A stretch of DNA of 64,000 bases from Limisphaera sp049537155 (GTDB taxonomy: Bacteria > Verrucomicrobiota > Verrucomicrobiia > Limisphaerales > Limisphaeraceae), in the NCBI RefSeq assembly GCF_049537155.1, contig NZ_JBMVQZ010000011.1:1-64000 (forward strand), in the 5' to 3' direction. Positions 16,669 through 24,747 of this stretch are shown piece by piece. Under the pieces are notes generated by a model that had not been told where the DNA came from, did no database searches, and worked only from the letters and a program-made list of their open reading frames with translations. The position numbers and the translations under genes were made by a program. How positions within the stretch are numbered: position 1 is the stretch's first letter; the number at the start of each line of letters is the position of its first letter.

Positions 16669-17973
16669 ATGAGCACGGGGCGGACATTCGAATTCGGCGA
16701 CACGGCTGCGCGTGCGCAGGAGTTGGCGCAGGCGCGGGTGGAGGCGCCGGCGGTGGACGATGGGGCCTGGGAGGAGGTGGCGGGCGACCGGATGGTCGTC
16801 AACATGGGGCCCTCGCATCCGTCCACGCACGGCGTGTTGCGGATCGTGCTCGAGTTGGACGGGGAGGTGATCACGCGTGCCACGCCGGACATCGGGTATC
16901 TGCATCGCGGCGATGAAAAGATCGCCGAGAACATGACGTGGACGCAGTTCATCCCCTACACCGACCGGCTGGACTATCTGGCACCGCTGGCCAACAACGT
17001 GGCCTATGCACTGGCGGTGGAGAAGCTGTTGGGGATCCACGACCGTTTGCCGCCGCGCTGCCAGTACATTCGCGTCATTTGCGCGGAGCTGGCGCGGATC
17101 TCGGCCCATTTGCTGGGCCTGGGCAGTTTTGCGATGGACGTGGGCGCGGTGACGGTGTTTCTCCACACGTTCACCGAACGGGAGAAGATCTACAACTTGT
17201 GCGAGGCGCTGACGGGCGCGCGGTTCACCACCAGTTACACGCGGATCGGCGGAGTGTCCCGGGACACCCCCCCCGGCTGGTGCGATGCGGTGGGGCGGTT
17301 TGTGGAGGAGCTGCTGCGCACGGTGGACGAGGTGGAGACCCTGTTGACACGGAACCGCATCTGGGTGGACCGCACGCAGGGGTTGGGGGTGATCCCGCCG
17401 GAGCTGGCGGTGGCTTACGGGCTGACGGGTCCCAACCTTCGCGGCAGCGGTGTGGCGCATGACCTGCGCAAGGCGCATCCGTACCTGTGCTACGCGGAGC
17501 TGGAATTCGACGTGCCGGTGGGCTCGGCGGGGGACTGCTACGACCGCTACCTGGTGCGGATGGAGGAGATGCGCCAGAGCGCGCGCATCATCCGGCAGTG
17601 TCTGGCGCGCATGCCGGGCGGCCCGGACAACGCCACGGGCGAGCCGGTGTGCGTGGATGATGGGAAGATCGTTTTGCCGCCCAAGCGCAAGGTGCTGACC
17701 TCGATGGAGGAGTTGATCCACCAGTTCATGCTGGTGACCGAGGGGATCAACTGTCCCCCGGGCGAGGTGTATTTCGGACACGAGAATCCGAAGGGCGAAC
17801 TGGGCTTTTACATCCACAGTCGGGGCGGCGGGGCGCCGTGGCGGCTGAAAATCCGCTCGCCCTCCTTCTGTAATTTGAGCATCCTGCCCCGGCTGTTGCC
17901 GGGTCACCTGGTGGGTGACGTGCCGGCGATTCTGGGTTCGCTTGATTTCGTCATGGGCGAGTGCGACCGCTGA
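16669..17973 (+). CDS. nuoD: NADH-quinone oxidoreductase subunit D
   Basis: 434 residues. Forms the quinone pocket with NuoB. The hallmarks MGPSHPSTHGVLR and DIGYLHRGDEKIAE are present, as are FTTSYTRIGG and the C-terminal DFVMGECDR. About 30 extra residues precede the conserved domain. A good GAAAGGAGA ribosome site lies before ATG 16669. It sits in the operon 48 bases after nuoC. Confidence 0.96.
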   Translation: MSTGRTFEFGDTAARAQELAQARVEAPAVDDGAWEEVAGDRMVVNMGPSHPSTHGVLRIVLELDGEVITRATPDIGYLHRGDEKIAENMTWTQFIPYTDRLDYLAPLANNVAYALAVEKLLGIHDRLPPRCQYIRVICAELARISAHLLGLGSFAMDVGAVTVFLHTFTEREKIYNLCEALTGARFTTSYTRIGGVSRDTPPGWCDAVGRFVEELLRTVDEVETLLTRNRIWVDRTQGLGVIPPELAVAYGLTGPNLRGSGVAHDLRKAHPYLCYAELEFDVPVGSAGDCYDRYLVRMEEMRQSARIIRQCLARMPGGPDNATGEPVCVDDGKIVLPPKRKVLTSMEELIHQFMLVTEGINCPPGEVYFGHENPKGELGFYIHSRGGGAPWRLKIRSPSFCNLSILPRLLPGHLVGDVPAILGSLDFVMGECDR

Positions 17974-18031
17974 GCCTGTCGGGCGAGGTGGGACGGCTGC
18001 CACAGCCCGACTGCGGGGAGTCGAAGAAGTC

Positions 18032-18547
18032 ATGGACTGGACCGTACCCCGGGAATTGGAGGCGGAGATTGACGCGTTGGTGGCGCGGTATCCGGTGAAA
18101 CGGAGCGCGTCCCTGATGGTGCTGCACGCGTTGCAGGCTCATTTTGGCTGGCTGTCGCAGGAGGCCATCGAATGGACGGCCCGGAAACTCGGGTTGCAGC
18201 CGATCCACATTTACGAGCTGGTCACGTTTTATCCGATGTTCCGGCAGGAACCGTGCGGCCGGTGGCAGATCAAGATCTGCCGGACGCTCAGTTGCATGCT
18301 GGCCGGGTCGCACGAGTTGCACCGGCGTTTGTGCGAGCGGCTGGGGCTGGATCCGCACCGACACGGGCCGCAGACGACGGCCGACGGCCGGTTTACGTTG
18401 GAGTTCGTGGAGTGCCTGGCCAGTTGTCACACGGCACCGGTGGTGATGATCAACGACGATTTGTGGGAGCGGGTCAGCCCCGAGCAGGTCGAATCGTGGC
18501 TGGCCCATCCGGAAGAAAAGCTGCCGCGGGTGGAGGTTGGATCGTGA
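18032..18547 (+). CDS. nuoE: NADH-quinone oxidoreductase subunit E
   Basis: 171 residues. Thioredoxin-like subunit holding the [2Fe-2S] cluster N1a; ligands Cys 83 and 88 (ICRTLSC) and Cys 128 and 132 (ECLASC) are in place. It works with NuoF and NuoG in the NADH-oxidising tip. The start is the ATG before DWTVPREL. The operon is then interrupted by a 264-base gap that holds an opposite-strand tRNA gene. Confidence 0.95.
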   Translation: MDWTVPRELEAEIDALVARYPVKRSASLMVLHALQAHFGWLSQEAIEWTARKLGLQPIHIYELVTFYPMFRQEPCGRWQIKICRTLSCMLAGSHELHRRLCERLGLDPHRHGPQTTADGRFTLEFVECLASCHTAPVVMINDDLWERVSPEQVESWLAHPEEKLPRVEVGS

Positions 18548-18666
18548 AACGCGGTCACATGCGGGCCACCCAAGAATGGGGCCGGCGGGTCTGGACCGGG
18601 TGCGGTCAGGGCGGCGCCCGGCGCGGGCGGTGGGCGGCAGACGGGGGGAATCCGGGCAAAACGAAA

Positions 18667-18740
18667 TGGCTGCCCGACATGGATTCGAACCATGACAAAC
18701 AGATCCAGAGTCTGCTGTGCTACCGTTACACCATCGGGCA
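18667..18740 (-). tRNA. tRNA-Gln (anticodon CTG)
   Basis: Minus-strand cloverleaf of 74 bases including CCA. Acceptor stem TGCCCGA/TCGGGCA, anticodon stem GCAGA/TCTGT around the loop CTCTGGA (CTG), T-arm with GGTTCGAATCC, discriminator G and encoded CCA. It lies between nuoE and nuoF, antisense to the operon, so nuo transcripts carry its complement. Confidence 0.93.
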
Positions 18741-18811
18741 AGCCCGTCTGCTAGAGAGAGTATTCGTTCCGGGCCGGTCGTCAAGGGTTCGGATGGGGGG
18801 AGGTTGAGGCG

Positions 18812-20266
18812 ATGCCATCGGAGTATCGGCTGATCCTGAAGCATGCGTTCGAGCCGGGCTACACGCCGGATTTGGCGTGCTACCTGCGGCATGGCGGGTA
18901 CGAGACGTTGCGCAAGGGGCTGACCCTGCCGCCGCGGACGCTGCCGGACGGCCGGGTGATGACCGCGCAGGAACAGATTCGGGAGGAGGTGGTCAAATCC
19001 GGGCTGCGCGGGCGCGGCGGGGCCGGTTTTCCGTGCGGGTTGAAATGGGGTTTTGTGGACCGCAAGAGCGGCAAGCCGATTTATCTGATCTGCAATGCGG
19101 ACGAATCCGAGCCCGGGACGTTCAAGGACCGGCAGATCATCCACCGGGATCCGCACCAGTTGCTGGAGGGGATGATTCTGGCCTGTTTTGCCAACGACGT
19201 GCACCTGGGGTTCATCTACATCCGGGGCGAATTCACCGAGGGGGCGAAGATTCTGGAGCGGGCGCTGGCGGAGGCGCGTGAAGCCGGTTTTCTGGGCAGG
19301 AACATTCTGGGCACCGGATACGATCTGGACATCATCGTTCACCGCGGGGCGGGTGCCTACATTTGCGGGGAGGAGACGGGACTGATCGAGTCGCTGGAGG
19401 GCAAACGGCCTTATCCGCGGATCAAGCCGCCGTATTTTCCGGCCGTGCTGGGGTTGTACATGTGTCCCACGATCGTCAACAACGTGGAGACGTTGTGCAA
19501 CATCAAGCACATCGTGGCGATGGGGGGTGCGGAGTTTGCCAAGATCGGGACGCCCAACAACACCGGCACGCGGTTGGTGAGTCTCAGCGGGCATGTGCGC
19601 AAGCCGGGCTGTTACGAGATCGAGACCGGCAAGGTGACGTTGGGCGAGCTGATCTTTGATCCGGCTTTCGGGGGCGGGCTCCGGGAGGGGCGGCAGTTGC
19701 AGGCGATCATTCCCGGCGGGGTTTCGGCGAAGGTGTTTCGTGCGGGGGAACGGGTGACGCTGCGCCGGCGCGGTCTGGACGGCAGGGAGGTCGTGGAGGA
19801 GAAGGACGTGCTGGATTTGCCGTACGACTTCGACACGCTGATTGCCGCGGGCAGCATGTCCGGATCGGGCGCGATCATCGTGGTGGACGATTCGGTGAGC
19901 ATGGTGGACGTGCTGGCCAACATCAGTGCGTTTTTCGCGCACGAGAGTTGCGGCCAGTGCACGCCGTGCCGGGAGGGCTCCCTTTGGATGGCCAAGATTT
20001 TGAAGCGCCTGGCCGGAGGGCGGGGCCGGCGGCGGGATGCCGACGATTTGTTGCACATTGCAGACAACATTCCCGGCGGGCGGACGATCTGCGCGTTTGG
20101 GGATGCCTGTTCCTGGCCGGTCCAGAGCACGGTGGCGAAGTTCAAGGAGCAGTTTGTGGCGCGGGGTGCCGAGGCGGAGGCGCGTCAGGCGGCCGAGCAG
20201 GCCGGCGCGGAATCGGGCGGTCGGCCGGTCGGGGCCGGGACCGTCCGGGTGCCGATGACGAGGTGA
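18812..20266 (+). CDS. nuoF: NADH-quinone oxidoreductase subunit F (NADH/FMN-binding)
   Basis: 484 residues. Takes hydride from NADH to FMN and passes electrons to its [4Fe-4S] centre N3. The FMN/NAD loop GRGGAGFPCGLKW is at 66-79, ADESEPGTFKDR follows, and the cluster ligands are Cys 380, 383 and 386 (SCGQCTPC) plus Cys 433 (GDACSW). The C-terminal ~45 residues are an Ala/Gly-rich extension. The gap to nuoG is two bases. Confidence 0.96.
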   Translation: MPSEYRLILKHAFEPGYTPDLACYLRHGGYETLRKGLTLPPRTLPDGRVMTAQEQIREEVVKSGLRGRGGAGFPCGLKWGFVDRKSGKPIYLICNADESEPGTFKDRQIIHRDPHQLLEGMILACFANDVHLGFIYIRGEFTEGAKILERALAEAREAGFLGRNILGTGYDLDIIVHRGAGAYICGEETGLIESLEGKRPYPRIKPPYFPAVLGLYMCPTIVNNVETLCNIKHIVAMGGAEFAKIGTPNNTGTRLVSLSGHVRKPGCYEIETGKVTLGELIFDPAFGGGLREGRQLQAIIPGGVSAKVFRAGERVTLRRRGLDGREVVEEKDVLDLPYDFDTLIAAGSMSGSGAIIVVDDSVSMVDVLANISAFFAHESCGQCTPCREGSLWMAKILKRLAGGRGRRRDADDLLHIADNIPGGRTICAFGDACSWPVQSTVAKFKEQFVARGAEAEARQAAEQAGAESGGRPVGAGTVRVPMTR

Positions 20267-20268
20267 GG

Positions 20269-21966
20269 ATGAGCACGGCGACTTCCAGTGCGACTTCAGC
20301 GGGGAGCGGGGCGGCGGCTCCGGCGGTGGAGACGATCCGCGTGCGGGTCAACGGGCGCGAGGTCGAGGTGCCGCGCACGATGCCGGATTGGCAGGGCAAG
20401 CCGGCGCCCACGACGATGTTGCAGGCGTGCGAGCTGGCCGGTGTGACGGTGCCGCACTATTGCTATCATCCCAAGCTGCCCATTGCGGGCAATTGCCGGA
20501 TGTGCCTGGTGGAGTACGGCACCCCGGCGCTGGGTCCGGACCGGAAGCCGATTCTGAACCCGGACGGCACGCCGCGGATCGTCAAATCGGCGCGCCCGGC
20601 CATTGCGTGTGCCACGCCGGTCAGTCCCGGCATGGAGATTTACACGGAGACCCCCGGCGTGAAGGCGATGCGGGAGGGGGTGTTGGAGTTCCTGCTGATC
20701 AATCATCCGCTCGACTGTCCCATCTGCGACCAGGCCGGTGAATGCAAGCTCCAGGAGTACTCGCTGGATTACGGGCAGGCGGGCAGCCGGTTTGTGGAGG
20801 CCAAGGTGCACAAGCCGAAGGCCGTGGACCTGGGCCCGCGCATCGTGTTCGACGCGGAGCGTTGCATCCTTTGCACGCGTTGCATCCGGTTCACTCGTGA
20901 CATCGTGGGCGACGACGCGCTGGGGATCATCAACCGCGGCAGTTACAACACCATTGCCACCGCACCCGGCCGGCCGTTCGACAACAATTACACGCTCAAC
21001 ACGGTGGACATCTGTCCGGTGGGGGCGTTGACCTCCCGGGATTTCCGGTTCCGGATGCGCGTGTGGTTCCTGAAGGAGACGCCGAGCATCTGTCCGAGCT
21101 GCGGAACCGGCTGCAACATCCTGATCGGCTCGCGCCAGGGCCGGATCTACCGGTACACGCCCCGGCCCAACGACGCGGTCAACAGCCACTGGATGTGCGA
21201 TTATGGCCGGCTGAACTACAAGTGGATCCACCGGGCCGACCGGTTGAAGAAGGTGCGGATCCGCGGTCGCGATTCGGGCTGGGAGCTGGCCACGGCGGAG
21301 ATCCTGGAACGGCTGCGTCGGGCCGAGCCCGGGTCGGTGGGGCTGGTGGGATCGGCGCGGCTGAGCAACGAGGAGCTCTGGCTGCTGAGCCGGCTGAAGG
21401 CGCGGTTGCGTGCGATGAGCGATTCGGTCCCGCGCGAGAGCGAGGGCGATCATCTGTTGTTGAACGCGGATCGCAACCCGAACACGCAGGGGGCGCGGCT
21501 GACGGGCATCTGTTACACCGAGATGGGCAGTCAGCTGCCGGTGATGCTGGAGCGGGTGCGCAAGGGGCAGATCCGTGCGCTGCTGGTTTTCGGGGAGGAG
21601 CTGACGCGGCACGGTTTCGAGCCGGAGCTGCTGGAGCGGTTGGATTTGCTGGTGGTGTGCGACGTGTTGCCCAATGCCACCACGGAGCGGGCGCATTATC
21701 TCCTGCCGGGCTGTGCGCCGGCGGAGAAGATGGGCACGTTCACCAACGTGCGCGGCCGGGTGCAACGGTTTCAACCGGCGATCCCGCCGCCGGGCGACGC
21801 CCGGCCGGAATGGGAGGTGCTGGCCGAGTGGGTGAGCGCGTTGACCGGCGAGCAACTGCCGGGGCATCTGCCGGGGTTGTTCGATCGGATGGCTTCGGAG
21901 GTGCCGGCCTTCCGGGGGTTGAGCTGGTCGGCGTTGGGCGACTGCGGGGCCACCGTGCCGGTTTGA
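20269..21966 (+). CDS. nuoG: NADH-quinone oxidoreductase subunit G, short form
   Basis: 565 residues, shorter than most NuoG (about 690-900). The N-terminal ferredoxin domain has GNCRMC and ACATPV, then HPLDCPICDQAGEC and two Cys blocks (CILCTRC, DICPVG) for the clusters that wire NuoF to NuoI. CPSCGTGCN opens the molybdopterin-like domain. That domain is trimmed: NPNTQGARLTG and LLPGCAPAEKMGTFTN are present, but much of the usual middle is absent. The start is ATG 20269, right after nuoF. No frameshift was seen, so the short form looks native. Confidence 0.93.
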   Translation: MSTATSSATSAGSGAAAPAVETIRVRVNGREVEVPRTMPDWQGKPAPTTMLQACELAGVTVPHYCYHPKLPIAGNCRMCLVEYGTPALGPDRKPILNPDGTPRIVKSARPAIACATPVSPGMEIYTETPGVKAMREGVLEFLLINHPLDCPICDQAGECKLQEYSLDYGQAGSRFVEAKVHKPKAVDLGPRIVFDAERCILCTRCIRFTRDIVGDDALGIINRGSYNTIATAPGRPFDNNYTLNTVDICPVGALTSRDFRFRMRVWFLKETPSICPSCGTGCNILIGSRQGRIYRYTPRPNDAVNSHWMCDYGRLNYKWIHRADRLKKVRIRGRDSGWELATAEILERLRRAEPGSVGLVGSARLSNEELWLLSRLKARLRAMSDSVPRESEGDHLLLNADRNPNTQGARLTGICYTEMGSQLPVMLERVRKGQIRALLVFGEELTRHGFEPELLERLDLLVVCDVLPNATTERAHYLLPGCAPAEKMGTFTNVRGRVQRFQPAIPPPGDARPEWEVLAEWVSALTGEQLPGHLPGLFDRMASEVPAFRGLSWSALGDCGATVPV

Positions 21967-22000
21967 GGGCGCGGGTGGCGGAACGGGAAACGGGGTGACC

Positions 22001-23092
22001 ATGGATTTTTGGGCACAACTGGAACCGACGACCCAACAGGCGCTGCTCACCGTGGTGCGGGCGGTGGGGGCGTTTGCGGTGTTGATGTTCCTGGTGTCGT
22101 ACGTGGTGTTGATCGAGCGCCGGGTGTGCGCGTTCATCCAGGATCGGGTGGGGCCGAACCGGTGTGGTCCGCTCGGGCTGTTGCAACCGGCGGCCGACGC
22201 CATCAAGGCGTTTTTGAAGGAGGACTTCACGCCGGCGCATGTGCGGCGGGTGTTGTTCACGCTGGCGCCGGCGCTGGTGATGACCCCGGCGGTGTTGAAC
22301 CTGGCGGTGATCCCATTCGGGTCGGCGCCCGGCACACGGGCCGGTTCGTGGGTGATCGCCGACCTGAACGTGGGCCTGGTGTACGTGTTCGGGATTCTGT
22401 CGCTGAGCGTGTACGGGATTGTGCTGGCGGGGTACGCGTCGAACTCGCGGTATCCGTTGTTGGGCGGGCTGCGCAGCGGCGCGCAGTTGATCTCGTACGA
22501 GGTGTTGATGGGGTTGTCGGTGGTGCCGGTGTTTTTGTGGGTGGGGAGCCTGAACCTCAGTGAGATTCTGGCCGTGCAGGCGGGTCGGGCGGCGTGGGCA
22601 CCGGCCTGGATGCCGGTGCCCAACTGGCTGGTGTTTCAGAGTCCGATGACGTGTCTGTCGTTCTGCCTGTTCCTGGTGGCGGCGTTTGCCGAGACGAACC
22701 GGACACCGTTCGACCTGCCGGAGGCGGAGCAGGAGCTGGCCGGGGGGTACAACATCGAGTACAGCTCGATGCGGTTTGCGCTGTTTTTCATGGGCGAGTA
22801 CGCGGCGATGATCCTGGCCTCGGGGCTGATGACGACGTTGTTCTTCGGTGGTTGGACGTTGCCGGTGTGGGGGCTGGACCGGCCGGCGGCGACGGTATGG
22901 GGCGGGCTGTTGCACGTGGGGATTTTTCTGGGCAAGGTGCTGGCGCTGCTGCTGGTGTTCATCTGGGTGCGCTGGATGTGGCCGCGGTTTCGCTATGATC
23001 AACTGATGCGGTTGAGCTGGTACAACCTGATCCCGCTGGCGCTGGTGAACATTCTGGTGACGGCGACGTGGCTATGGTGGCGGAGCCTATGA
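22001..23092 (+). CDS. nuoH: NADH-quinone oxidoreductase subunit H
   Basis: About 363 residues, with eight or so membrane helices. It links the peripheral and membrane arms and lines the quinone channel. Hallmarks: ERRVCAFIQDRVGPNRCGP, QPAADAIKAFLKED, AETNRTPFDLPEAEQELAGGYNIEYSS (given here in blocks). A GTG at 21995 is an alternative start. The last codon overlaps nuoI (ATGA). Confidence 0.96.
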   Translation: MDFWAQLEPTTQQALLTVVRAVGAFAVLMFLVSYVVLIERRVCAFIQDRVGPNRCGPLGLLQPAADAIKAFLKEDFTPAHVRRVLFTLAPALVMTPAVLNLAVIPFGSAPGTRAGSWVIADLNVGLVYVFGILSLSVYGIVLAGYASNSRYPLLGGLRSGAQLISYEVLMGLSVVPVFLWVGSLNLSEILAVQAGRAAWAPAWMPVPNWLVFQSPMTCLSFCLFLVAAFAETNRTPFDLPEAEQELAGGYNIEYSSMRFALFFMGEYAAMILASGLMTTLFFGGWTLPVWGLDRPAATVWGGLLHVGIFLGKVLALLLVFIWVRWMWPRFRYDQLMRLSWYNLIPLALVNILVTATWLWWRSL

Positions 23093-23748
23093 AGGAGCGA
23101 CCGGAGGAGAAACCGGGCCGATCCGGACCGGGCGGCTGGCCTGTTGCCGGCCCTGGGGCGGGGTCGTGGCAGGCGCCGGCTGAGAAGGTGGGGCGCGGCT
23201 CGGTGCGGGTGGTGCCGCGCAAGCCGCTGGGTTTTTGGGAGCGGCTGTATCTGCCGGCGGTCTGGGGCGGGCTGAAGGTGACCCTGCGGCATTTCTTCCG
23301 GAGGAAGGTGACGCTGCAGTACCCGGAGGAGCGTTGGACGGTGCCGGAAGGGTACCGGGGTGCGCCGTATCTGGTGCGGGACCAGGACGGCAACACCAAG
23401 TGTGTTTCCTGTCAGTTGTGCGAGTTCGTTTGTCCGCCCAAGGCGATCCGGATCGTGCCGCCGGGTCCGGACGGTCCGCCGGCCGACCGGCCCAATGCCG
23501 AGAAGATGCCGCTGGAGTTCGAGATCAACATGCTGCGGTGCATCTTCTGCGGGTTGTGCCAGGAGGTCTGCCCGGAGGAGGCGATTTTTCTGATGAAGGA
23601 CTATTCGCTGACCGGCACGAGTCGCGAGGAGATGATCTTCAACAAGGAGAAGCTGCTCGCCCTGGGGGGCGTGCACGCGGGGATTCAGAAATGGAAGCAC
23701 AAGCTGGAAGAGGCGCGCGCACAGGAGGACTTTCCGGTGCGGACCTGA
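23089..23748 (+). CDS. nuoI: NADH-quinone oxidoreductase subunit I
   Basis: 219 residues. Ferredoxin-like subunit with two [4Fe-4S] clusters, N6a and N6b; ligands in CVSCQLCEFVCPP and CIFCGLCQEVCPEEA. A Pro/Gly-rich N-terminal tail of about 40 residues precedes the conserved part. The start is chosen at the ATG overlapping the nuoH stop, with GGAG just ahead; in-frame ATGs 15 and 21 bases upstream are possible. Confidence 0.95.
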   Translation: MKERPEEKPGRSGPGGWPVAGPGAGSWQAPAEKVGRGSVRVVPRKPLGFWERLYLPAVWGGLKVTLRHFFRRKVTLQYPEERWTVPEGYRGAPYLVRDQDGNTKCVSCQLCEFVCPPKAIRIVPPGPDGPPADRPNAEKMPLEFEINMLRCIFCGLCQEVCPEEAIFLMKDYSLTGTSREEMIFNKEKLLALGGVHAGIQKWKHKLEEARAQEDFPVRT

Positions 23749-23816
23749 GAGGTGGGTTCGGGCGCGGCCGCCGCGGCGTGCGGCGCCCGGTCGGGGTTCG
23801 CGGAGGAGGTTGAGCG

Positions 23817-24326
23817 ATGACGCTGCCGGACGTGTTGTTCTATGTGTTTGCCCTGCTGGCGCTGGGCAGCGGGGGATTGGTGGTTTGGAATCCGTTCAGC
23901 CGGAATCCGGTGTACAGCGCGTTGTTCCTGGCGGTGACGATCCTGGCGTTGTCCGGGCTGTTCGTGCTGCTGCACGCCTACTTCGTGGCGGCGGTGCAGG
24001 TGCTGGTGTACGCGGGGGCGGTGATGGTGTTGTTCCTGTTCGTGTTGATGTTGCTGGATCTGCGGGAGGAGGCGCGGCGCCGGTTGCGGTGGGCCGGCCT
24101 GCTGACGGGTGGCGCGGCGGCGGCCGGGGTGACGGCGCTGTTGCTGTGGGCGCTGTGGCGCGCCCGGCCGGGGGACGGGCTGCCGGCGGCCGAGATGGAG
24201 GGGACGGTTCGGCTTCTGGGCCGGTTGTTGTTCACGCAGTATCTGTTGCCGCTGGAGATCATGGGGGTGCTGCTGCTGGCGGCGATGGTGGGCGTGATCG
24301 TGATCAGTAAACGCGATCTGCCGTGA
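23817..24326 (+). CDS. nuoJ: NADH-quinone oxidoreductase subunit J
   Basis: 169 residues with five hydrophobic segments. Membrane-arm subunit at the junction with NuoK and NuoH. The conserved core NPVYSALFLAV and VYAGAVMVLFLFVLMLLDL, with the pi-bulge helix region, is clear. Regular spacing in the operon, 68 bases after nuoI. Confidence 0.95.
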   Translation: MTLPDVLFYVFALLALGSGGLVVWNPFSRNPVYSALFLAVTILALSGLFVLLHAYFVAAVQVLVYAGAVMVLFLFVLMLLDLREEARRRLRWAGLLTGGAAAAGVTALLLWALWRARPGDGLPAAEMEGTVRLLGRLLFTQYLLPLEIMGVLLLAAMVGVIVISKRDLP

Positions 24327-24365
24327 GGGTGCGGAGGGGCCGGGCGGGGCAGGAAGGCACGAGCC

Positions 24366-24677
24366 ATGGATTGGAAACCGGGACTGGAACATTACCTGAC
24401 GGTGAGTTTTCTGTTGTTCGGCCTGGGGTTGCTGGGTGTGGTGGCCAGGCGGAACCTGCTGGTGATGTACATGAGTCTGGAGCTCATGTTGAACGCGGCG
24501 AATCTGGCGCTGGTGGCGTTTTCGCGGTTTCGCGGGGAGATGCACGGTCAATTGCTGGTGTTTTTTGTGATCACGGTGGCGGCGGCCGAGGTGGCGGTGG
24601 GTCTGGCGCTGCTGGTGGCGTTGTACCGGCAACGTCGCACGGCGCACGTGGAGGATGTGAGTTTGCTGAGGTTGTAG
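24366..24677 (+). CDS. nuoK: NADH-quinone oxidoreductase subunit K
   Basis: 103 residues, three helices. Proton-path subunit: the two membrane glutamates of the family are visible in MSLELMLNAANLAL and AAAEVAVGLALLVALYRQR. 39 bases after nuoJ. Confidence 0.96.
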   Translation: MDWKPGLEHYLTVSFLLFGLGLLGVVARRNLLVMYMSLELMLNAANLALVAFSRFRGEMHGQLLVFFVITVAAAEVAVGLALLVALYRQRRTAHVEDVSLLRL

Positions 24678-24747
24678 CGGGAACGGCCCCGTCGGCGCGG
24701 ATCGGCAGGGGCGGCTGCCGCTGGTTTGCGGGCAAGGTGACGAGACG

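Noticed and set aside
15880..18033. Long minus-strand open frame opposite nuoC and nuoD
   Set aside because: Frames of this kind are common opposite high-GC genes; the product is Arg/Pro/His-rich without domains and lies wholly over well-identified nuo genes.
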